Of a stretch of 34,481 bases of DNA, positions 32,421 through 34,481 are shown one piece after another. Made by a program: the position numbers and the translations under genes. How positions within the stretch are numbered: position 1 is the first letter of the stretch; every line of letters begins with the position of its first letter. The notes under the pieces were generated by a model. The model ran no database searches, was not told the origin of the DNA, and saw only the letters and a list, made by a program, of their open reading frames with translations. The DNA is taken from assembly GCA_964458185.1 (NCBI GenBank), contig CAYWFG010000020.1:1-34481 (forward strand), given 5' to 3'. The stretch is from AB-137-C09 sp964458185. GTDB lineage: Bacteria > Pseudomonadota > Zetaproteobacteria > Mariprofundales > Mariprofundaceae.

Positions 32421-32912
32421 TTAAGACGAAAATCCAATTTTCTGTGTTTGTTGGTGCAATAAAGAACTACTGGCAGCCGCAATACTGGAATGCAAGCGAG
32501 AGGCAGAAAATGGGTGATTTTCTTCAAAATCACTGACCTCCCCTCCTGCTTCTTGGCACAATAAAACACCTGCAGCATAATCCCACAGCTTTTGTTTGCC
32601 ATGAATAATAAATGATCCACGCCCACATGCAAGCCAAGCCCATTCTAACGCGCAACTGCCTAAATTGCGCTGGCTACGATAAACCGCAGGGCTGATCCAA
32701 TGGCTTATAGCCGCCTTGGGTAAGCGTTTGAAATCAATAAATCCCGTCGCTTGTGCTAAATGTTTTGCCGCTGGACGGGGCTGAAAGCGGCAACCGTTGA
32801 TGCATAAACCGCCCCCCAAGGTGGCAGTAAATGTTTCATTTCGGTAAGGGTCGTGAATCCATGCCATGATCGGTCTGCCACGATGAATCAATGCCAATGA
32901 AATCGCAAACAG
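32421..32912 (-). CDS. Inositol-monophosphatase-family protein, 5' end lost in the gap
   Basis: The last 163 residues of a metal-dependent sugar/inositol phosphatase-like protein are present. Motifs are the WIHDPYRNETF region, GGGLCINGCRF, RNLGSCALEWAWLACGR, the signature KLWDYAAGVLLCQEAGG and a short tail. The first metal-binding motifs (GE...DPxDGT) lie in the missing part, so substrate (inositol-1-phosphate, histidinol phosphate, 3'-phosphoadenosine-5'-phosphate and others) cannot be told. The apparent fusion to PurH through the N run is an assembly artefact. Confidence 0.85.
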   Translation of the reverse strand: MFAISLALIHRGRPIMAWIHDPYRNETFTATLGGGLCINGCRFQPRPAAKHLAQATGFIDFKRLPKAAISHWISPAVYRSQRNLGSCALEWAWLACGRGSFIIHGKQKLWDYAAGVLLCQEAGGEVSDFEENHPFSASRLHSSIAAASSSLLHQQTQKIGFSS

Positions 32913-33012
32913 NNNNNNNNNNNNNNNNNNNNNNNNNNNNNNNNNNNNNNNNNNNNNNNNNNNNNNNNNNNNNNNNNNNNNNNNNNNNNNNNNNNNNNNN
33001 NNNNNNNNNNNN
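32913..33012. other. Assembly gap of exactly 100 N
   Basis: A run of 100 unknown bases, a conventional placeholder. The flanking coding parts lack about 35 residues of PurH and about 90-100 of the phosphatase, so if the genes are adjacent the true gap is about 400 bases or more. Confidence 0.97.
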
Positions 33013-34454
33013 ACAGCACTTGCACCCGCTTCTGCTAATGCATCAAGCCCATCACGGAACGGAAAGAAAGCATCCGAAGCAACCACAGACTGGGCAATCG
33101 CTGTGCCGCCATGTTCTGCTGCAATACGGGTAGAGTTGACGCGGTTCATTTGCCCTGCACCAATACCCAAGGTCACAGCATCTTTGGCAAAGACAATGGC
33201 ATTCGATTTAACATGCTTGGCAATCGACCATGCAAACAATAAATCTTGCCATTGCGCTGCATCAGGCGTGGCAGTCGTCACCACACGGCAATCGGCTTGT
33301 TGTAACACATGAGCATCGCGCTCTTGTACCAACAAACCACCATTGACCCGTTTGTATTCTAAACCACCCACGACAGGGGCAGCCGATGGTGCATGCATGA
33401 GGCGAAGATTGGGTTTGGTCGCCAAGATCTCGCGCGCTTCATCATCAAAAGCTGGCGCAATCACCACTTCCATAAACGTCTCGGCAATCAATCGCGCTGT
33501 TGCTGCCTCAAGCGGGCGATTAAAGGCGGCAATGCCACCAAAAGCAGATACCGCATCGGCAGCTCGTGCGCGGGTGTATGCCGCAGCTTGAATATCGCCC
33601 AAGGCGACACCGCAAGGGTTAGCGTGTTTCACAATCACCGCAGCAGCTTGAGGTAAATCACGCACACAAGCATAAGCGGCATCGGCATCCGCGATATTGT
33701 TGTAAGATAAAGCCTTGCCTTGCAAAATGACGCAATCTGCTAACGATACGCCATCGTCTTCATGGTCGGCATAAAAAATGCCTTGTTGATGCGGGTTCTC
33801 ACCATAACGAAGGTCGCTTGCGTGGGTAAATTGGCGGGTATAAATATCAGGGAAAGCGCGTTTGCTACCATCGGCATTCAAGGCGGAGAAGTGATTGGCA
33901 ATTGCACCATCATAGGCAGCCGTATGGGCAAAAGCCTTCACTGCCAATGCTCGCCGCTGCGCTGCATCAGCCCCCCCTGTCGCTAGGCTATTGATAATAC
34001 TTGGGTAATCATCTGGATCAACCAAGACCGTCACATCGGCATGGTTCTTCGCCGAAGAACGAATCATACAAGGGCCACCAATGTCGATGTTTTCAATGGC
34101 ATCCTCCATGCTACAGTCTTCACGGGCAACGGTTTCTCGGAACGGGTAAAGATTCACACAAACAAGATCAATAGCGATAATACCGTGGGCATCCATCACC
34201 GCTTCATCTGTGCCGCGCCGTGCTAAAATCCCACCGTGAATTTTGGGGTGTAATGTTTTGATGCGACCATCCATCATTTCAGGGAAGCCTGTGTAATCAG
34301 CCACGTCTTGAACAGGAATACCTCCTTCTCGCAACAAACGCGCCGTCCCTCCTGTTGATAGCAATGCAACGCCAGCCTTGACCAAGGAACGGGCAAGGTC
34401 TTTGATGCCCCGTTTATCAGAAACGCTAAGTAGCGCGTGTTTTGTTTGATTCAT
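33013..34454 (-). CDS. purH: Bifunctional AICAR transformylase / IMP cyclohydrolase, 3' end lost in the gap
   Basis: PurH carries out the last two steps of IMP synthesis. The first 480 residues are present: an N-terminal MGS-like IMP cyclohydrolase domain (ALLSVSDKRGI, LLSTGGTARLL, MDGRIKTLHPKIHGG) and a C-terminal transformylase domain with VKHANPCGVALG, FGGIAAFNR and LGIGAGQMNRVNS. The sequence stops after FPFRDGLDALAEAGA; the usual last ~35 residues (IQPGGS... to RHFRH) fall in the gap. GGAG lies 11 bases before the ATG. Confidence 0.97.
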
Positions 34455-34481
34455 TGAATAATACTCCGTTGATCTGTGAAA

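Noticed and set aside
32111..32632. Minus-strand 173-residue frame between lpxK and the phosphatase gene
   Set aside because: It overlaps the terminator and hairpin and the 3' ends of two real genes in other frames; the translation looks like chance.
1..34481. CRISPR arrays, tRNA/rRNA genes, transposases, integrases
   Set aside because: No regularly spaced repeats, cloverleaf-like segments, rRNA motifs or transposase-like frames were seen on either strand by eye; a tRNAscan or Rfam run was not possible.

Overview
The window comes from a Gram-negative proteobacterium of moderate, slightly AT-leaning composition. LPS genes (waaA, lpxK), an Rnf complex, TatBC, the 50S-assembly factor DarP (YjgA/DUF615) and a TonB-dependent receptor point to a gamma-, beta- or zetaproteobacterium. 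The pyruvate dehydrogenase E1 is the two-subunit alpha/beta type rather than the single-chain AceE of enteric bacteria. I cannot name the genus from sequence alone.

Layout. (1) 207-12015, all on the minus strand and probably one long transcription unit or a few overlapping ones: pdhA-pdhB-pdhC, a BrnT/BrnA toxin-antitoxin pair wedged directly behind pdhC, lpdA (E3 with its own lipoyl domain), a TlpA-like thioredoxin, a CPA-type cation/proton antiporter with an RCK domain, a SLATT/DUF4231-like membrane protein, and sucA without sucB. (2) 12016-14332: darP (+) converges on tatC-tatB (-). The 5' leader of tatB is repeated in inverted orientation upstream of darP. (3) 14333-19490: phoU (+), then the Rnf electron-transport operon rnfABCDG on the minus strand, with no rnfE beside it. 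(4) 19626-28949, plus strand: a stand-alone receiver protein overlapping a STAND-type P-loop NTPase, then a TonB-dependent receptor, a YfiR/DUF4154 periplasmic protein, a hybrid histidine kinase (PAS, HisKA, HATPase, two receivers, HPt) and a secreted protein of unknown function. (5) 29028-32201, plus strand: a polytopic membrane protein, a small protein with a phospholipase-A2-like CC-x2-HD motif, waaA and lpxK, closed by a strong terminator. (6) 32421-34454, minus strand: the 3' part of an inositol-monophosphatase-family gene and the 5' part of purH, on either side of a 100-N assembly gap.

How the genes work together. Region 1 makes acetyl-CoA and feeds the TCA cycle; the E3 could serve both the pyruvate and the 2-oxoglutarate complexes. 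Region 3 couples ferredoxin/NADH redox to the membrane. Region 4 is the strongest candidate for an uncharacterised system: its gene order suggests an outer-membrane receptor and periplasmic YfiR-like protein signalling through a phosphorelay kinase, possibly to the receiver that overlaps the STAND NTPase. That link is inference from gene order and domains only. No rRNA, tRNA, CRISPR array, IS element or prophage gene was seen.
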